A stretch of DNA of 64,000 bases from Rhizobium sp. BK313 (GCF_014193655.1 NZ_JACHZQ010000005.1:434001-498000); one strand, 5' to 3'. Shown: positions 42,338-52,000, numbered from the stretch's first letter. Translations and numbers: made by a program. The notes: generated by a model from the sequence alone, not told the origin.

Positions 42338-43954
42338 ATGAGCGTTACACGCAGGGAGTTTCTCGTTCAAACCGGATTGGTGACAGCCGTAGCCGCCCTA
42401 GGCTCGAGTGTCGCCAGCGCGCCGAGCTTCGCAGCGGATGGCGACACTATCACAATCGCGCTTGCTGCCCGTGGCCCGGTCGGCCTCAATCCACAGCAGA
42501 CCGGTCTCAACGGCGGCGACAACTGGGCGATTGACCAGATGTACGACACCTTGGTGAAAGCACCCGATGGTCGCTGGGCGGTGAAGCCGGAAGAGTTTCT
42601 GCCTGGTATCGCCGAGAGCTGGGAATCGTCTGCTGATGCCAAGATCTGGACCTACAAAATCCGCAGGGGCGTGAAGTTCCACAAAGGCTACGGCGAAGTT
42701 ACCGCCGATGACGTGGTCTTCACATTCGGCCGCCAACTCGATCCGAAGCTGCCGACGGCCAACAAGGTCTTCTATTCCAACATTGTCGCCTGCGAGGCCG
42801 TGGATCCGATGACCGTGCGCTTCACACTGAAAAGCCCGGATCCGCTGTTCAACGGCAGTTGTGCGTCAACGCTCAGCGTCTCAATTCTTTGCAAGAAGGC
42901 GTTCGAAGAGAGAGGCGACGGCTACAATACGGACCCGATCGGCACAGGTCCCTATCAGGTCAAATCCTTCAGCCAGACGGACGGCATTCAGTTCGTGGCC
43001 TTTCCGGATCATTTCGAAGGTCCCCCGGTCACGCCCAACCTGCAGGTCACATATATCGCCGATACCACTGCGCGCACTCTCGCCTTTGCCTCCGGTCAGG
43101 TCGATATGATCGAGGGCGTGCGTGCGCCGGGCTGGATCGACTCGATGAAGCAGCGCTTGCCGCAGACGATCTTCGATGCGACGGCGCCAGGCAGTCATAA
43201 TACGCTCAACATCAATCTGACGCGCAAGCCACTGGACAATCTCAAGGTGCGGCAAGCCATACGCTACGGCATCGACAATACGGCGATCGCCACAGCATTC
43301 AACGGCATTGCGGCGCCCATGGTCGGGGTAATTGCTTCACAGTTTGCCGGCTCCGTGAAGGTCGACGATCTGCCGCCGGAACTGCAGTATAAGCCCGATC
43401 CGGAAAAGGCGAAGGCATTGCTCGCCGAAGCAGGCTATCCCGATGGCGTGACGATCCCCTGCTATGTCAGCCAGCGCGAGGACTACGCCTCGATCATGTT
43501 GATGATTCAGGAACAGCTACGTGGGGCCAACATCAAGCTCGATCTCAGCATGATCGACCACAACGCCTTCCATGCGGATAACCGCCTCGACAAGAATTCG
43601 CTGGCCCTCTACTCGTCAAGTTTCCCCCCGGTACCCACGCTGACGCTCTCCTCACAGCTCGCTGCCGCCGCCGAAGTCAAGGCCGACGGCAAGGGACAGG
43701 GCAACTACAGCCACTATGGCGTCGCCATTCCCGGCATCGATGATCTTCTTGCCCAGGCCCAGAACGAACCTGATTTCGACAAGCGCATTGCAATCATCCA
43801 AGCGGCTGAAAAGAAGGTGCTGGCTGATCTGCCCCTACTCGGCATTATCACGCTGTCCTACGTGATTGCCCGAAATCCGCGCATCGATATCGGCTACAAG
43901 GTCGCGTCGGGACCAGCCTATTGGTCGCTTGCGAAGGCCAAACGCATCGCCTAG
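42338..43954 (+). CDS. Oligopeptide/opine-type ABC substrate-binding protein (orphan)
   Basis: A 538-residue SBP_bac_5 (family 5) periplasmic binding protein. Its N-terminus SVTRREFLVQTGLVTAVAALGSS is a twin-arginine signal, with cleavage near PSFA. The body shows WAVKPEEFLPGIAESWE, YKIRRGVKFHKGYGEVTADDVVFTFGR and the later PIGTGPYQVKSF, the standard family-5 landmarks. ATG after GGGAGGAAAACAGG. No permease or ATPase genes adjoin it; on the right are repeats and the convergent efflux pump. It must work with a transporter encoded elsewhere. Ligand unknown (peptide, opine or oligosaccharide). Confidence 0.88.
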   Translation: MSVTRREFLVQTGLVTAVAALGSSVASAPSFAADGDTITIALAARGPVGLNPQQTGLNGGDNWAIDQMYDTLVKAPDGRWAVKPEEFLPGIAESWESSADAKIWTYKIRRGVKFHKGYGEVTADDVVFTFGRQLDPKLPTANKVFYSNIVACEAVDPMTVRFTLKSPDPLFNGSCASTLSVSILCKKAFEERGDGYNTDPIGTGPYQVKSFSQTDGIQFVAFPDHFEGPPVTPNLQVTYIADTTARTLAFASGQVDMIEGVRAPGWIDSMKQRLPQTIFDATAPGSHNTLNINLTRKPLDNLKVRQAIRYGIDNTAIATAFNGIAAPMVGVIASQFAGSVKVDDLPPELQYKPDPEKAKALLAEAGYPDGVTIPCYVSQREDYASIMLMIQEQLRGANIKLDLSMIDHNAFHADNRLDKNSLALYSSSFPPVPTLTLSSQLAAAAEVKADGKGQGNYSHYGVAIPGIDDLLAQAQNEPDFDKRIAIIQAAEKKVLADLPLLGIITLSYVIARNPRIDIGYKVASGPAYWSLAKAKRIA

Positions 43955-43960
43955 AGCGCC

Positions 43961-43980
43961 GTGCGTTCATTTGAACGCAC
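43961..43980. repeat. Palindrome GTGCGTTCA-TT-TGAACGCAC
   Basis: A near-perfect 20-bp inverted repeat seven bases after the binding-protein stop. It opens a run of mosaic intergenic repeats reaching the efflux-pump gene and may serve as a 3' hairpin; no T-tract follows. Confidence 0.6.
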
Positions 43981-44006
43981 AAAGGTCGTTCGAGTCTTTT
44001 GAATCT

Positions 44007-44157
44007 AGAGCATCCTATCCGTTTGCAGGTGATTCCACCTGAAAGCGGAATGCTCCAGAGCAATTCCAGGAAAAGTGCGAAGCGGTTTTCCGTCCGGGAT
44101 TGCGAAAAAACAAAAAGATAGAGCGGTTCTGCGTTTCCGTGAAAGCTGACCGCTCTA
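44007..44157. repeat. Mosaic of three palindromic repeat units (rhizobial RIME-like)
   Basis: Three consecutive hairpins: GAGCAT (44008) with ATGCTC (44050); GCAATTCC (44060) with GGGATTGC (44096), with GGAAAA/TTTTCC inside; and TAGAGCGGT (44119) with ACCGCTCTA (44149). The last overlaps the stop codon of the efflux-pump gene and may act as its terminator. The composition matches mosaic elements scattered through rhizobial genomes. Confidence 0.7.
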
Positions 44158-47100
44158 GTGCGTTTCTGTCTTGGTTGCCGTCCTCATGGGCGCTACCGAT
44201 TCGTCCTTGACGGCCTCCGACTGCTTCCGCCGCCTGCGCAGCACGACGTAGAAGACCGGGGTCAGGAACAGGCCGAACAGCGTCACGCCGAGCATGCCCG
44301 AAAAGACGGCGGTGCCGAGCGACTGGCGCATTTCCGCACCGGGACCGGTAGCGATCATCAGCGGCACGACGCCGAAGATGAAGGCGAAGGCAGTCATCAG
44401 GATCGGCCGCAAACGCAGATGGCTGGCCTCGATCGCCGCTTCGACGGCGCTCTTGCCCTCCAACTGCGCCTGTCGGGCGAATTCCACGATCAGGATCGCG
44501 TTCTTCGCCGCGAGGCCAATCAACACGATGAGGCCGATCTGCGTCAGGATATTGTTATCCATGCCCCTTAGATGCACGCCGATGAGAGCAGCCAGCACCG
44601 CCAGCGGCACGATCAGGATGATGGCAAGCGGCAGGATCCAGCTTTCATATTGAGCCGAAAGCGCCAGGAAGACGAAGATGACCGACAGCGCAAAGATATA
44701 GACCGCCGTGTTGCCGGTATTTCTTTCCTGATATGCAAGCTCCGTCCATTCGAAGGTCGTACCCGGCGGCAGCAGATTGTTCGCCAGTCCTTCCATCGTA
44801 TCGAGCGCGGTGCCGGTCGAAACACCCGGCCCCGGATTGCCCTGGAGGGGGACCGAGACATACATGTTGTAGCGTTGAACAAGTGTCGGCCCGGTCGTAT
44901 CCCTGATATCGACCAACGTACCGAGCGGCACGAGCGCACCGGTCGCCGAGCGAACCTTCAGCGCCAGAATATTCTCGCGGTCCATGCGATACTGCTGGTC
45001 CGCTTGCGCCCGCACCTGGTATACGCGGCCAAAGGCGTTGAAGTCGTTGACATAGGACGTGCCGAGATTGATCGACAATGTCTCGAAGATATTCGGGATC
45101 GGCACATTCAGCGCCCGCGCCTTGTCGCGATCGATCGCCAGGAAATATTGTGGGCTATTGGCCGAGAAGGTGGTGAAGACGCCGCTGACGTCCTTGTTTT
45201 GCGCCGCCACGCCCATGAGCTGATAAGCAAGCGGCAGAATGCGGCGCATATCGGGATTTTCCCGGTCCATGATCTGCATTTTGAAGCCGCCGGAATTGCC
45301 GACGCCGCGGATGGAAGGCGGCGGGATGGCGATGATGAAGGCTTCCTGGATGCCTTGCAGACTGCCATAGAGCTGGCCGATGATCTTGCTGGCCGACTCC
45401 CCGCTCTTCAGCCTCTCCTCGAACGGTTTGAAGGGCGTGAAGATGACGCCGGAATTCGAGGCATTCGTGAAGGTCGCGCCGTTAAAACCGGCGAAGGCGA
45501 CAGCATTTTCGACGCCCGGTGTTTTCCTGATGATCTCAGTCGCGTTCTGAATGACCGCGTTGGTGCGCGCGAGCGACGCACCATCCGGCAATTGCACGAC
45601 GACGATCGCATAGCCTTGGTCCATGGTCGGGACGAAGCCTTGCGGCACGATCTTGCCCATGTACCAGGTTGCGCCAAGCAGCCCGACGAAAACAAGGAGC
45701 GCGCAGCCGAGCGCGAACCAGGTGGTGACGAGATGGCGGATGATCCAGGAATAGCCGCTGCTCATCCGGTCGAAGCCCCGATTGAACCCGTTACCCAGAG
45801 CGCGGCCAAAACGCGAGAAGATGTTGTTGGATTTCTTATGGTCGTGCGGGCGCAGCACGATCGATGCAAGCGCCGGCGACAACGTCAGCGAATTCAGGCA
45901 CGAGATCGCCGTTGCGACGGAAATCGTCACCGCGAACTGCCGGTAGAACTGCCCCGTAATGCCGGGAATGAAAGCCGTCGGCAGGAAGACGGCGATGAGG
46001 ACCAGCGAGATCGCCAGTACGGCGGTACCGACCTCGTTCATGGTCACATGCGCGGCCTCCTTCGGCGTCATCCCGAGTGCGAGATTGCGCTCGACATTTT
46101 CGACAACGACGATCGCATCGTCGACGACGATACCGATGGCCAGCACCAGGCCGAACAGCGTCAGCATGTTCAACGAAAAACCGAAGGCAAGCAGAAAGGC
46201 AAAGGTGCCGATCAGCGATACCGGAATTGCGACGATCGGAATAATCGCCGTTCGCCAGGATTGCAGGAAGACCAGCACGACGATGGCGACGAGGATCGCC
46301 GCCTCGAAGATCGTCTTGTAGACCTCGTTGATCGATTCCGAGATGAAATCGGTCGGATTATAGACGATGCGATACTCGAGGCCCTGGGGGAAATCCTGGG
46401 CCAGGCCCTTCATCGTCTTCTGGATGTCTGCGGCGGCGGCAAGCGCATTGGTGCCGGGCCGCGCAAAGATACCGAGCGCAACGGCGGGGGCGCCGTTCAG
46501 ATAACTGTTGGTGACGTAGTCCTGAGCGCCGAGCTCGATGCGCGCCACGTCCTGCAACTGCACGAGCCGGCCGCTATCCGTCGCCTTGACGATGACATAG
46601 CGGAATTGCCGTGCATCGGAAAAACGTCCCTGAGTCGTTACCGTATATTGAAAGGCGTTCGTGCCCGAAACAGGCGGCCCGCCGATCGCGCCGCCCGATA
46701 CCTGCACATTCTGATCCCTCAACGCCTGGACGATATCGCCGGCCGTCATGCCGTAGGCTGAAAGCTTTTCCGGGTCCAGCCAGATGCGCAGCGAATATTG
46801 CCGCTCGCCGAAGAGCTGCACGTCGCCGACACCGTCGAGGCGGACGAGAAGGTCGCGGATACGCGTTCGGGCGTAGTTAGAGATATAAAGCTGATCATAG
46901 CGATTGCTGGGCGAAAGCAGATGCACGACCATCATCAGGTCGGGCGAGCTTTTGACCGTGGTGATGCCGATGCGGCGGACATCATCCGGCAGGCGGGGTT
47001 CGGCGATAGCGACGCGGTTCTGGACCAGAACCTGCGCCTTGTCGAGATCCGTACCGAGCTTGAAGGTGATGGTCAGCGACATCGAACCATCGGCGCTGGA

Positions 47101-47349
47101 ATAGGAGGACATATAAAGCATGTCCTCGACACCGTTGACCTCCTGCTCGATCGGCGTTGCCACCGTATCGGCGATCGTCTGCGAATCCGCGCCCGGATAG
47201 GAGGTTCGCACCACGATCGTCGGCGGCGCGACCTCCGGATATTGCGCGACCGGAAGCTGGAAATAGGCGATGCCGCCAACAATCAGCAAAACGATGGAAA
47301 GGACCGACGCGAAAATCGGCCGGTCGACGAAGAAATGGGAAAATCTCAT
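44155..47349 (-). CDS. RND multidrug efflux pump, inner-membrane subunit (AcrB/MexF-like)
   Basis: A 1064-residue proton-driven transporter of the HAE-1 family. It has the N-terminal FFVDRPIFASVLSIVLLIVGGIAY, two large periplasmic loops, and twelve predicted helices. The proton-relay segment GIVVDDAIVVVENVERNL in TM4 contains the adjacent acidic pair, and a Lys-containing helix GLAAKNAILIVEFA lies near residue 955. It forms a trimer that takes drugs from the periplasm. The adaptor gene lies just upstream with a four-base overlap. No outer-membrane channel gene is nearby, so a TolC-like protein from elsewhere must be used. Confidence 0.94.
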   Translation of the reverse strand: MRFSHFFVDRPIFASVLSIVLLIVGGIAYFQLPVAQYPEVAPPTIVVRTSYPGADSQTIADTVATPIEQEVNGVEDMLYMSSYSSADGSMSLTITFKLGTDLDKAQVLVQNRVAIAEPRLPDDVRRIGITTVKSSPDLMMVVHLLSPSNRYDQLYISNYARTRIRDLLVRLDGVGDVQLFGERQYSLRIWLDPEKLSAYGMTAGDIVQALRDQNVQVSGGAIGGPPVSGTNAFQYTVTTQGRFSDARQFRYVIVKATDSGRLVQLQDVARIELGAQDYVTNSYLNGAPAVALGIFARPGTNALAAAADIQKTMKGLAQDFPQGLEYRIVYNPTDFISESINEVYKTIFEAAILVAIVVLVFLQSWRTAIIPIVAIPVSLIGTFAFLLAFGFSLNMLTLFGLVLAIGIVVDDAIVVVENVERNLALGMTPKEAAHVTMNEVGTAVLAISLVLIAVFLPTAFIPGITGQFYRQFAVTISVATAISCLNSLTLSPALASIVLRPHDHKKSNNIFSRFGRALGNGFNRGFDRMSSGYSWIIRHLVTTWFALGCALLVFVGLLGATWYMGKIVPQGFVPTMDQGYAIVVVQLPDGASLARTNAVIQNATEIIRKTPGVENAVAFAGFNGATFTNASNSGVIFTPFKPFEERLKSGESASKIIGQLYGSLQGIQEAFIIAIPPPSIRGVGNSGGFKMQIMDRENPDMRRILPLAYQLMGVAAQNKDVSGVFTTFSANSPQYFLAIDRDKARALNVPIPNIFETLSINLGTSYVNDFNAFGRVYQVRAQADQQYRMDRENILALKVRSATGALVPLGTLVDIRDTTGPTLVQRYNMYVSVPLQGNPGPGVSTGTALDTMEGLANNLLPPGTTFEWTELAYQERNTGNTAVYIFALSVIFVFLALSAQYESWILPLAIILIVPLAVLAALIGVHLRGMDNNILTQIGLIVLIGLAAKNAILIVEFARQAQLEGKSAVEAAIEASHLRLRPILMTAFAFIFGVVPLMIATGPGAEMRQSLGTAVFSGMLGVTLFGLFLTPVFYVVLRRRRKQSEAVKDESVAPMRTATKTETH

Positions 47350-48530
47350 TGGTCCGACCCCTGAGCCGCTGCCTGGGCCGGTGCCTCTTGGTTCGACGCT
47401 TCCTGCGGAAGCTGGATCAATTGGGGCGCGACCTTGACGCCGGGCCGGATGCGCATCAACCCATTGACGATGATGGTCTCGTCACCGGTCATACCGCTGC
47501 GGATGACGCGATAGCCGTAAAGCTTCGGGCCAAGCCGCACGGACTTCGGCGTGACGTTGCCATCTCCGTCGACAGTGTAGACGACACGCTGATCCTGATC
47601 GGCGCCGATGGCTTCGTCAGGAACGAGGATGGCTCTGTAGCTGTTGGAACCTGCGACCTGAATGCGCCCGAACAGGCCGGGCTGTAGGATAAAATTCGGA
47701 TTGGGGAAACGGGCGCGCACGCGGATCGTACCGCTTTCATTGTCGACGCGATTTTCTGCGAAATCGAGCTTGCCCTTGAACGGCTGTTGGCGTGGGTCGG
47801 CGATCGTCACGGTGACGTCGAGGCCACCGCCGCCCTGCTGCAGGGCACTGCCGTTCTTGCGCGCCTCATCGGCATAGGAAAGCAGCCGGCGCTCATCGAC
47901 GTCGAAATAGAAATCGATCGGATCGAGCGCGACGATCGTCGTCAAAACGGTCTGATCCGCCTGGACGAGATTGCCGACCGAAATCAGTCGCCGGTCGATA
48001 CGACCGCCGAGCGGCGCGGTGATCCTGGTATATTCCATGTCGAGCGAGGCGCGATCGACAGCCGCCTGCGCTCCGCGGACATTTGCCTGCGCCGAGATGA
48101 GGTCGCGGCGGCGATCATCGAGATTGGATGCAGACAAACTGCCGGTACCCGCCAACGCCTGCGTGCGCGCAAATTGCGCATCGGCATTCGTGAGCGTCGA
48201 CTTCGCCACTTCCAGCGAAGCTGTCGCTTCATTCAACGCGTTGACATAAGGCCGCTGGTCGATGACGAAGAGCAGGTCTCCCTGCTTCACCATCGTGCCG
48301 TCCTGAAAATGCACTTCCTGCAGATAGCCGCCGATGCGCGAACGAACGGAGACCTCGTCGACCGCCTGGAAGCGTCCGATGAATTCATCGCTATCGATGA
48401 CATCCCGGACGACAGGCTTGGCAACCGTCACCGGCGCTGCGGGCGGCGCATTCTGCGCCAGCACCTGAAACCCTGTGAGAACAGCAATTGCACAGCTCAA
48501 TAAAGCGACACGCGCCAGCGTCATCGGCAT
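47346..48530 (-). CDS. RND efflux periplasmic adaptor protein (AcrA/MexE-like)
   Basis: A 394-residue membrane fusion protein. A signal peptide (MTLARVALLSCAIAVLTGFQVLAQ) is followed by the biotinyl-lipoyl segment SRIGGYLQEVHFQDGTMVKQGDLLFVIDQRPY, a coiled-coil hairpin (ATASLEVAKSTLTNADAQFARTQAL..), and TRITAPLGGRIDRRLISVGNLVQADQTVLTTI. There is no lipobox, so it is anchored otherwise. I chose the ATG at 48530 (AGGGGG upstream). It connects the RND pump to an outer-membrane channel. Confidence 0.93.
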   Translation of the reverse strand: MPMTLARVALLSCAIAVLTGFQVLAQNAPPAAPVTVAKPVVRDVIDSDEFIGRFQAVDEVSVRSRIGGYLQEVHFQDGTMVKQGDLLFVIDQRPYVNALNEATASLEVAKSTLTNADAQFARTQALAGTGSLSASNLDDRRRDLISAQANVRGAQAAVDRASLDMEYTRITAPLGGRIDRRLISVGNLVQADQTVLTTIVALDPIDFYFDVDERRLLSYADEARKNGSALQQGGGGLDVTVTIADPRQQPFKGKLDFAENRVDNESGTIRVRARFPNPNFILQPGLFGRIQVAGSNSYRAILVPDEAIGADQDQRVVYTVDGDGNVTPKSVRLGPKLYGYRVIRSGMTGDETIIVNGLMRIRPGVKVAPQLIQLPQEASNQEAPAQAAAQGSDQ

Positions 48531-48850
48531 GAAGGACCCCCTGAACAATAGATCACCCACGGCAAAACTGCCGCGTCAAGCGTTCGTCATGTCTGCCTGC
48601 AGCCTTCTGCGAAGGACCTGTGACCGCCATCGGCGGAATCCCGTCAGGTCTCTTCGGACTTCCCAATGCGTTGCAGATCACCGATGATCCGCATGTCGTC
48701 CAGCTGGAGGGCTGGCACTTTCAACACAATGTATAAACAGTTTATCGAATTCGACAACAGAGAATAGCTGGCGCGCATCGGCTGCAACCATTTGTTTTTT
48801 TTAATATACCGATAGCGATGAAGGGTTGATGACACGGCATAGGCCGGTCT
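48531..48850. other. Intergenic region upstream of the RND operon
   Basis: 320 bp between the RND operon and the end of the ABC-F operon, both on the minus strand. It carries the inverted repeat at 48733-48745 in an AT-rich segment, the most likely operator and promoter zone for the pump. A 63-codon open frame (48644-48835) has no ribosome-binding site and is not supported. No clear terminator was seen. Confidence 0.5.
48733..48745. promoter_or_regulatory. Candidate repressor site for the RND operon
   Basis: ATAAAC-a-GTTTAT, a perfect inverted repeat about 200 bp upstream of the adaptor start in AT-rich DNA. It resembles TetR-type pump operators in style, but no repressor gene adjoins. Confidence 0.4.
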
Positions 48851-50680
48851 TTAGCCTTCCAGCTCTTCCCGCAGCATCTCGAGCTCCAGCCATTCCTCTT
48901 CCATCTTGGTCAGGCTGTCGCGCAGCTTTTCCATTTCGGCGGCGAGGCGATTAAAGCTGGCCGGATCCTTAGTGAAAAGGGTGGGATCGGCCATTTTCTT
49001 TTCGCGAGCGACGATGTCAGCCTCGGCCTTCGCCATCTCCTTCGGCAGGTTTTCCAGGGCAAATTTCTGCTTGTAGGAGAGCTTGCCCTTACCCTTCGAA
49101 GGCTCGGCAGCCGCAGCCGAGGTCTCCGCGGTCCTCGGCTTCTCGGCCGTTTTTTCAGCTCGCTTGCGCTCTTCGATCGCGCCTTTGCGCTGGGCGAGCA
49201 TGTCGGAATAGCCACCGGCATATTCGATCCAACGGCCGTCGGGCTCCTCGGGATTAGCGGGTGCGATGGTCGAGGTCACGGTGCGGTCGAGGAAATCGCG
49301 ATCGTGGCTGACGAGGATGACGGTGCCGTTGAAGCCGGCGACGATCTCCTGCAGCAAGTCCAGCGTCTCGATATCGAGATCGTTGGTCGGTTCGTCGAGG
49401 ATCAGGAGATTGGTCGGCCGCGACAGGATGCGCGCCAACATCAGCCTCGCGCGCTCGCCGCCGGAAAGATTCTTGATCGGCGTGCGCGCCTGTTCCGGCT
49501 GGAAGAGGAATTCCTTCATATAGCCGGTGACATGCCGTTGCTCGCCGTTCACCAGCAGGTTTTCGCCGCGGCCATCGGTCAGATAATTGGCGAGCGTATC
49601 CTCCAGATTAAGGTCTTCGCGCTTCTGGTCGAGTGTGGCGATCTCCAGATTGGTGCCGAGCTTGACCGTCCCGCTGTCCGGCGCGAGCTGGCCGGTCAGC
49701 ATCTTCAAGAGCGTCGTCTTGCCGGCGCCGTTCGGCCCGACGAGACCGATGCAGTCGCCACGATGCACGCGGATCGAAAACGGCGCGACGATCAGGCGCT
49801 CGTCATAGGCCTTGGTGATCTTGTCCGCCTCGATCACCAGCTTGCCGCTCTCCTGCGCGTCGGCGGCAGCCGCCTGCACGGAGCCCTGCGGCCCCCTATG
49901 GCCACGATGACGCGATCGCATGTCCTGCAATTCGCCTAGGCGGCGCATATTGCGCTTGCGCCGTGCGGTCACGCCATAGCGCAGCCAATGTTCCTCGCGT
50001 TCGATCGCCTTGCCGAGCTTGTGTTGCTCCAGCTCCTCAGCCTCCAGCACTTGGTCCCGCCAGGCTTCGAAAAACGCGAAGCCGCGATCGAGCCGCCGCG
50101 ACGTGCCGCGGTCGAGCCAGACGGTCGCCGTCGATACCTTTTCCAGGAAGCGACGGTCGTGCGAGATCAGCACCAGGGCGCTGCGCGTTTTCTGCAGTTC
50201 GCCTTCCAGCCATTCGATGGTCGGCAGGTCCAGATGGTTGGTCGGCTCGTCGAGCAGAAGGATATCCGGCTCCGGCGCAAGTACCCGGGCCAAAGCTGCG
50301 CGGCGTGCTTCGCCGCCCGAGAGATTTTTTGGATCTTCCTCGCCGGTGAGGCCAAGATGCGACAGCAGATAGGTAACGCGATAGGGATCGTCGCCCGGTC
50401 CAAGCCCGGCTTCGGCATAGGCGGCGACGGTCTTGTAATCGGCGAAATCCGGTGCCTGTTCGAGATAGCGCACCGTCGACGACGGATGGCGGAAGACTTC
50501 GCCGGACTGTGCCTCGACGAGGCCGGCGGCGATTTTCAAGAGGGTCGACTTGCCCGAGCCGTTACGGCCGACAAGGCAGATCTTGTCGCCGGGCTCCACC
50601 TGCAGCCCGGCGCCGGCCAGGAGCGGCGCGCCGCCGAAGCTCAGGAAGATGTCGTCGAGTTTTAGAATGGGAGGGGCCAA
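48851..50680 (-). CDS. ABC-F ATPase (Uup-like)
   Basis: A 609-residue soluble protein with two ABC domains in tandem and no membrane segment. Domain 1 has Walker A GRNGSGKST (near residue 37) and LSGGEARRAALARVLAPEPDILLLDEPTNHLD. Domain 2 has GPNGAGKTT and LSGGERARLMLARILSRPTNLLILDEPTNDLD. The linker between them is charged, and the C-terminus is a coiled coil (AKAEADIVAREKKMADPTLF... EEEWLELEMLREEL) as in Uup. ABC-F proteins bind ribosomes or act in DNA metabolism. The start is TTG (GGAG upstream); no ATG is available and the family N-terminus begins here. It follows the thiamine kinase gene by two bases. Confidence 0.9.
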   Translation of the reverse strand: MAPPILKLDDIFLSFGGAPLLAGAGLQVEPGDKICLVGRNGSGKSTLLKIAAGLVEAQSGEVFRHPSSTVRYLEQAPDFADYKTVAAYAEAGLGPGDDPYRVTYLLSHLGLTGEEDPKNLSGGEARRAALARVLAPEPDILLLDEPTNHLDLPTIEWLEGELQKTRSALVLISHDRRFLEKVSTATVWLDRGTSRRLDRGFAFFEAWRDQVLEAEELEQHKLGKAIEREEHWLRYGVTARRKRNMRRLGELQDMRSRHRGHRGPQGSVQAAAADAQESGKLVIEADKITKAYDERLIVAPFSIRVHRGDCIGLVGPNGAGKTTLLKMLTGQLAPDSGTVKLGTNLEIATLDQKREDLNLEDTLANYLTDGRGENLLVNGEQRHVTGYMKEFLFQPEQARTPIKNLSGGERARLMLARILSRPTNLLILDEPTNDLDIETLDLLQEIVAGFNGTVILVSHDRDFLDRTVTSTIAPANPEEPDGRWIEYAGGYSDMLAQRKGAIEERKRAEKTAEKPRTAETSAAAAEPSKGKGKLSYKQKFALENLPKEMAKAEADIVAREKKMADPTLFTKDPASFNRLAAEMEKLRDSLTKMEEEWLELEMLREELEG

Positions 50681-50682
50681 GA

Positions 50683-51336
50683 TCAGACTCCGCTGAGATC
50701 ATAGGGGCGGGCAAGGACAACAGCCCTGCCGCTGCCGAGCGAAAAGCGCACGGGGCCTTCCGCAACATTGGAAATGGTGCGCGATGCGCCGAAGGGCAGG
50801 TGAAAATCGCGCAGGGGATAGCGGGCGTTGTGAATGAAGAGACCCGTCAGATCGCTGAAGCCGAGAATGGAAAACAGCGAGCCGGCCGGCAAAGCCAGCT
50901 CCAAGTCACCCGGCAGCAGCGGCACGGCCTCTTCGTCGCCGGAAGTCAGCAGCACGTCAAAACCTTTTTCGGCGAGCTGAACGCCATAGAGCAGATGCTG
51001 GATCGCATGATCAGAACGCTCTCCACCCATAGCGCCGGCAAGGATCAGCCGTTTCGCACCACGATCGATCGCTTCCGATATGGCAATCTCGCCATCCGTC
51101 GCCGCCTTTGCCGCCGGATAGGGCTGTTTGGGCACATTCGGGAATGCGTCGCGCAGATCCGCCGGCGTCGAGTCGAAATCGCCGACCCAGAGTTCAGGCG
51201 TCGCATTGAGCGCCACGGCATGGCGCATGCCGCCATCCGCCGCGATGAAACGACTGCCGTCTGTGGCAGCACGCAGCCGGTCCGTCAGACGAAGCTCGCC
51301 GCCGAGAAGGATGGTGAAGGTGGTGGATTGGCTCAT
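50683..51336 (-). CDS. Thiamine pyrophosphokinase
   Basis: A 217-residue enzyme that transfers diphosphate from ATP to thiamine, giving TPP. It shows FIAADGGMRHAV, the catalytic motif WVGDFDSTP, then ATDGEIAISEAI and LAGAMGGERSDHAIQHLL, with a C-terminal beta-rich thiamine-binding domain. It lies 2.6 kb from thiBPQ on the opposite strand, so uptake and activation of thiamine are encoded in the same neighbourhood. The riboswitch at 53752 does not control it. Co-transcribed with the ABC-F gene. Confidence 0.92.
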   Translation of the reverse strand: MSQSTTFTILLGGELRLTDRLRAATDGSRFIAADGGMRHAVALNATPELWVGDFDSTPADLRDAFPNVPKQPYPAAKAATDGEIAISEAIDRGAKRLILAGAMGGERSDHAIQHLLYGVQLAEKGFDVLLTSGDEEAVPLLPGDLELALPAGSLFSILGFSDLTGLFIHNARYPLRDFHLPFGASRTISNVAEGPVRFSLGSGRAVVLARPYDLSGV

Positions 51337-51401
51337 GTGCCAAGCCCATAGCGCAAAGACGTGTCTCTAGGGAAGAGCGCTGTTCGGCGCCAAGCCGGCA
51401 T

Positions 51402-51932
51402 TCAGCCGGCGGTGTCCTTGAGACGCGTCTGAAAAGCATCTTCATAGCCGCCGATAAAACGGTCGAACAAGCGCGAAAAGGCTTCTATATCCTCGGCCGG
51501 CCAATCGGCAACGATGCTCTCGATCAGGGCGAATTTCTGCGCCTGGATCTCGGCGAGCAACCTCTGGCCGAGCGCTGTCAGCACGACGACGATGCGGCGC
51601 GCATCCGCTTGCGACGCCTTGCGGCGCAGCACGCCGCGGCTCACCATCTCGGCGACGATGCGGCTTGCCCGCGATGGATCGATGCGCAGGATTTCGGCGA
51701 TCGTCCCAACGGTGACTTCGCCGGACCCTTCCGCGCGCCTTACGGCATCGATGACGTCGAGATGCGAAAGCTCCAGGCCCGGCGCGACATTCTGAATGGC
51801 AAGCCGGCCGATCATGCGGCGGCCCGTCATCAGGCGCATGCGCGTCATCACCTGCCCGATGCGCAACAGGTTTTCGTCTTCGGGCAGCGGCGAGGCTTCA
51901 ACTTCTCGTGTGTTTGTTGCTGTTGTCATCAT
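51402..51932 (-). CDS. MarR-family regulator
   Basis: A 176-residue winged-helix regulator with LSHLDVIDAVRRAEGSGEVTVGTIAEILRIDPSRASRIVAEMVSRGVLRRKASQADARRIVVVLTALGQRLL (about residues 54-125), the MarR recognition helix and wing. It is divergent from the MFS exporter at 52144, a standard arrangement in which the MarR protein represses the pump and itself until a drug binds. Two adjacent ATGs are possible starts (51932 or 51929). Confidence 0.88.
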   Translation of the reverse strand: MMTTATNTREVEASPLPEDENLLRIGQVMTRMRLMTGRRMIGRLAIQNVAPGLELSHLDVIDAVRRAEGSGEVTVGTIAEILRIDPSRASRIVAEMVSRGVLRRKASQADARRIVVVLTALGQRLLAEIQAQKFALIESIVADWPAEDIEAFSRLFDRFIGGYEDAFQTRLKDTAG

Positions 51933-52000
51933 TCCAACATATCAGAGACGGACCAGAATTAAAATATGCAAACAGCATTCACTTGTCATTGACAATTATA

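Noticed and set aside
44572..46761. A 729-codon open frame on the plus strand
   Set aside because: It is antisense to the RND pump gene, very rich in Arg, Asp and His, with no domain or ribosome-binding site; a GC-rich third-position shadow.
48644..48835. A 63-codon minus-strand frame upstream of the RND operon
   Set aside because: No ribosome-binding site and it spans the AT-rich promoter and operator-like repeat.
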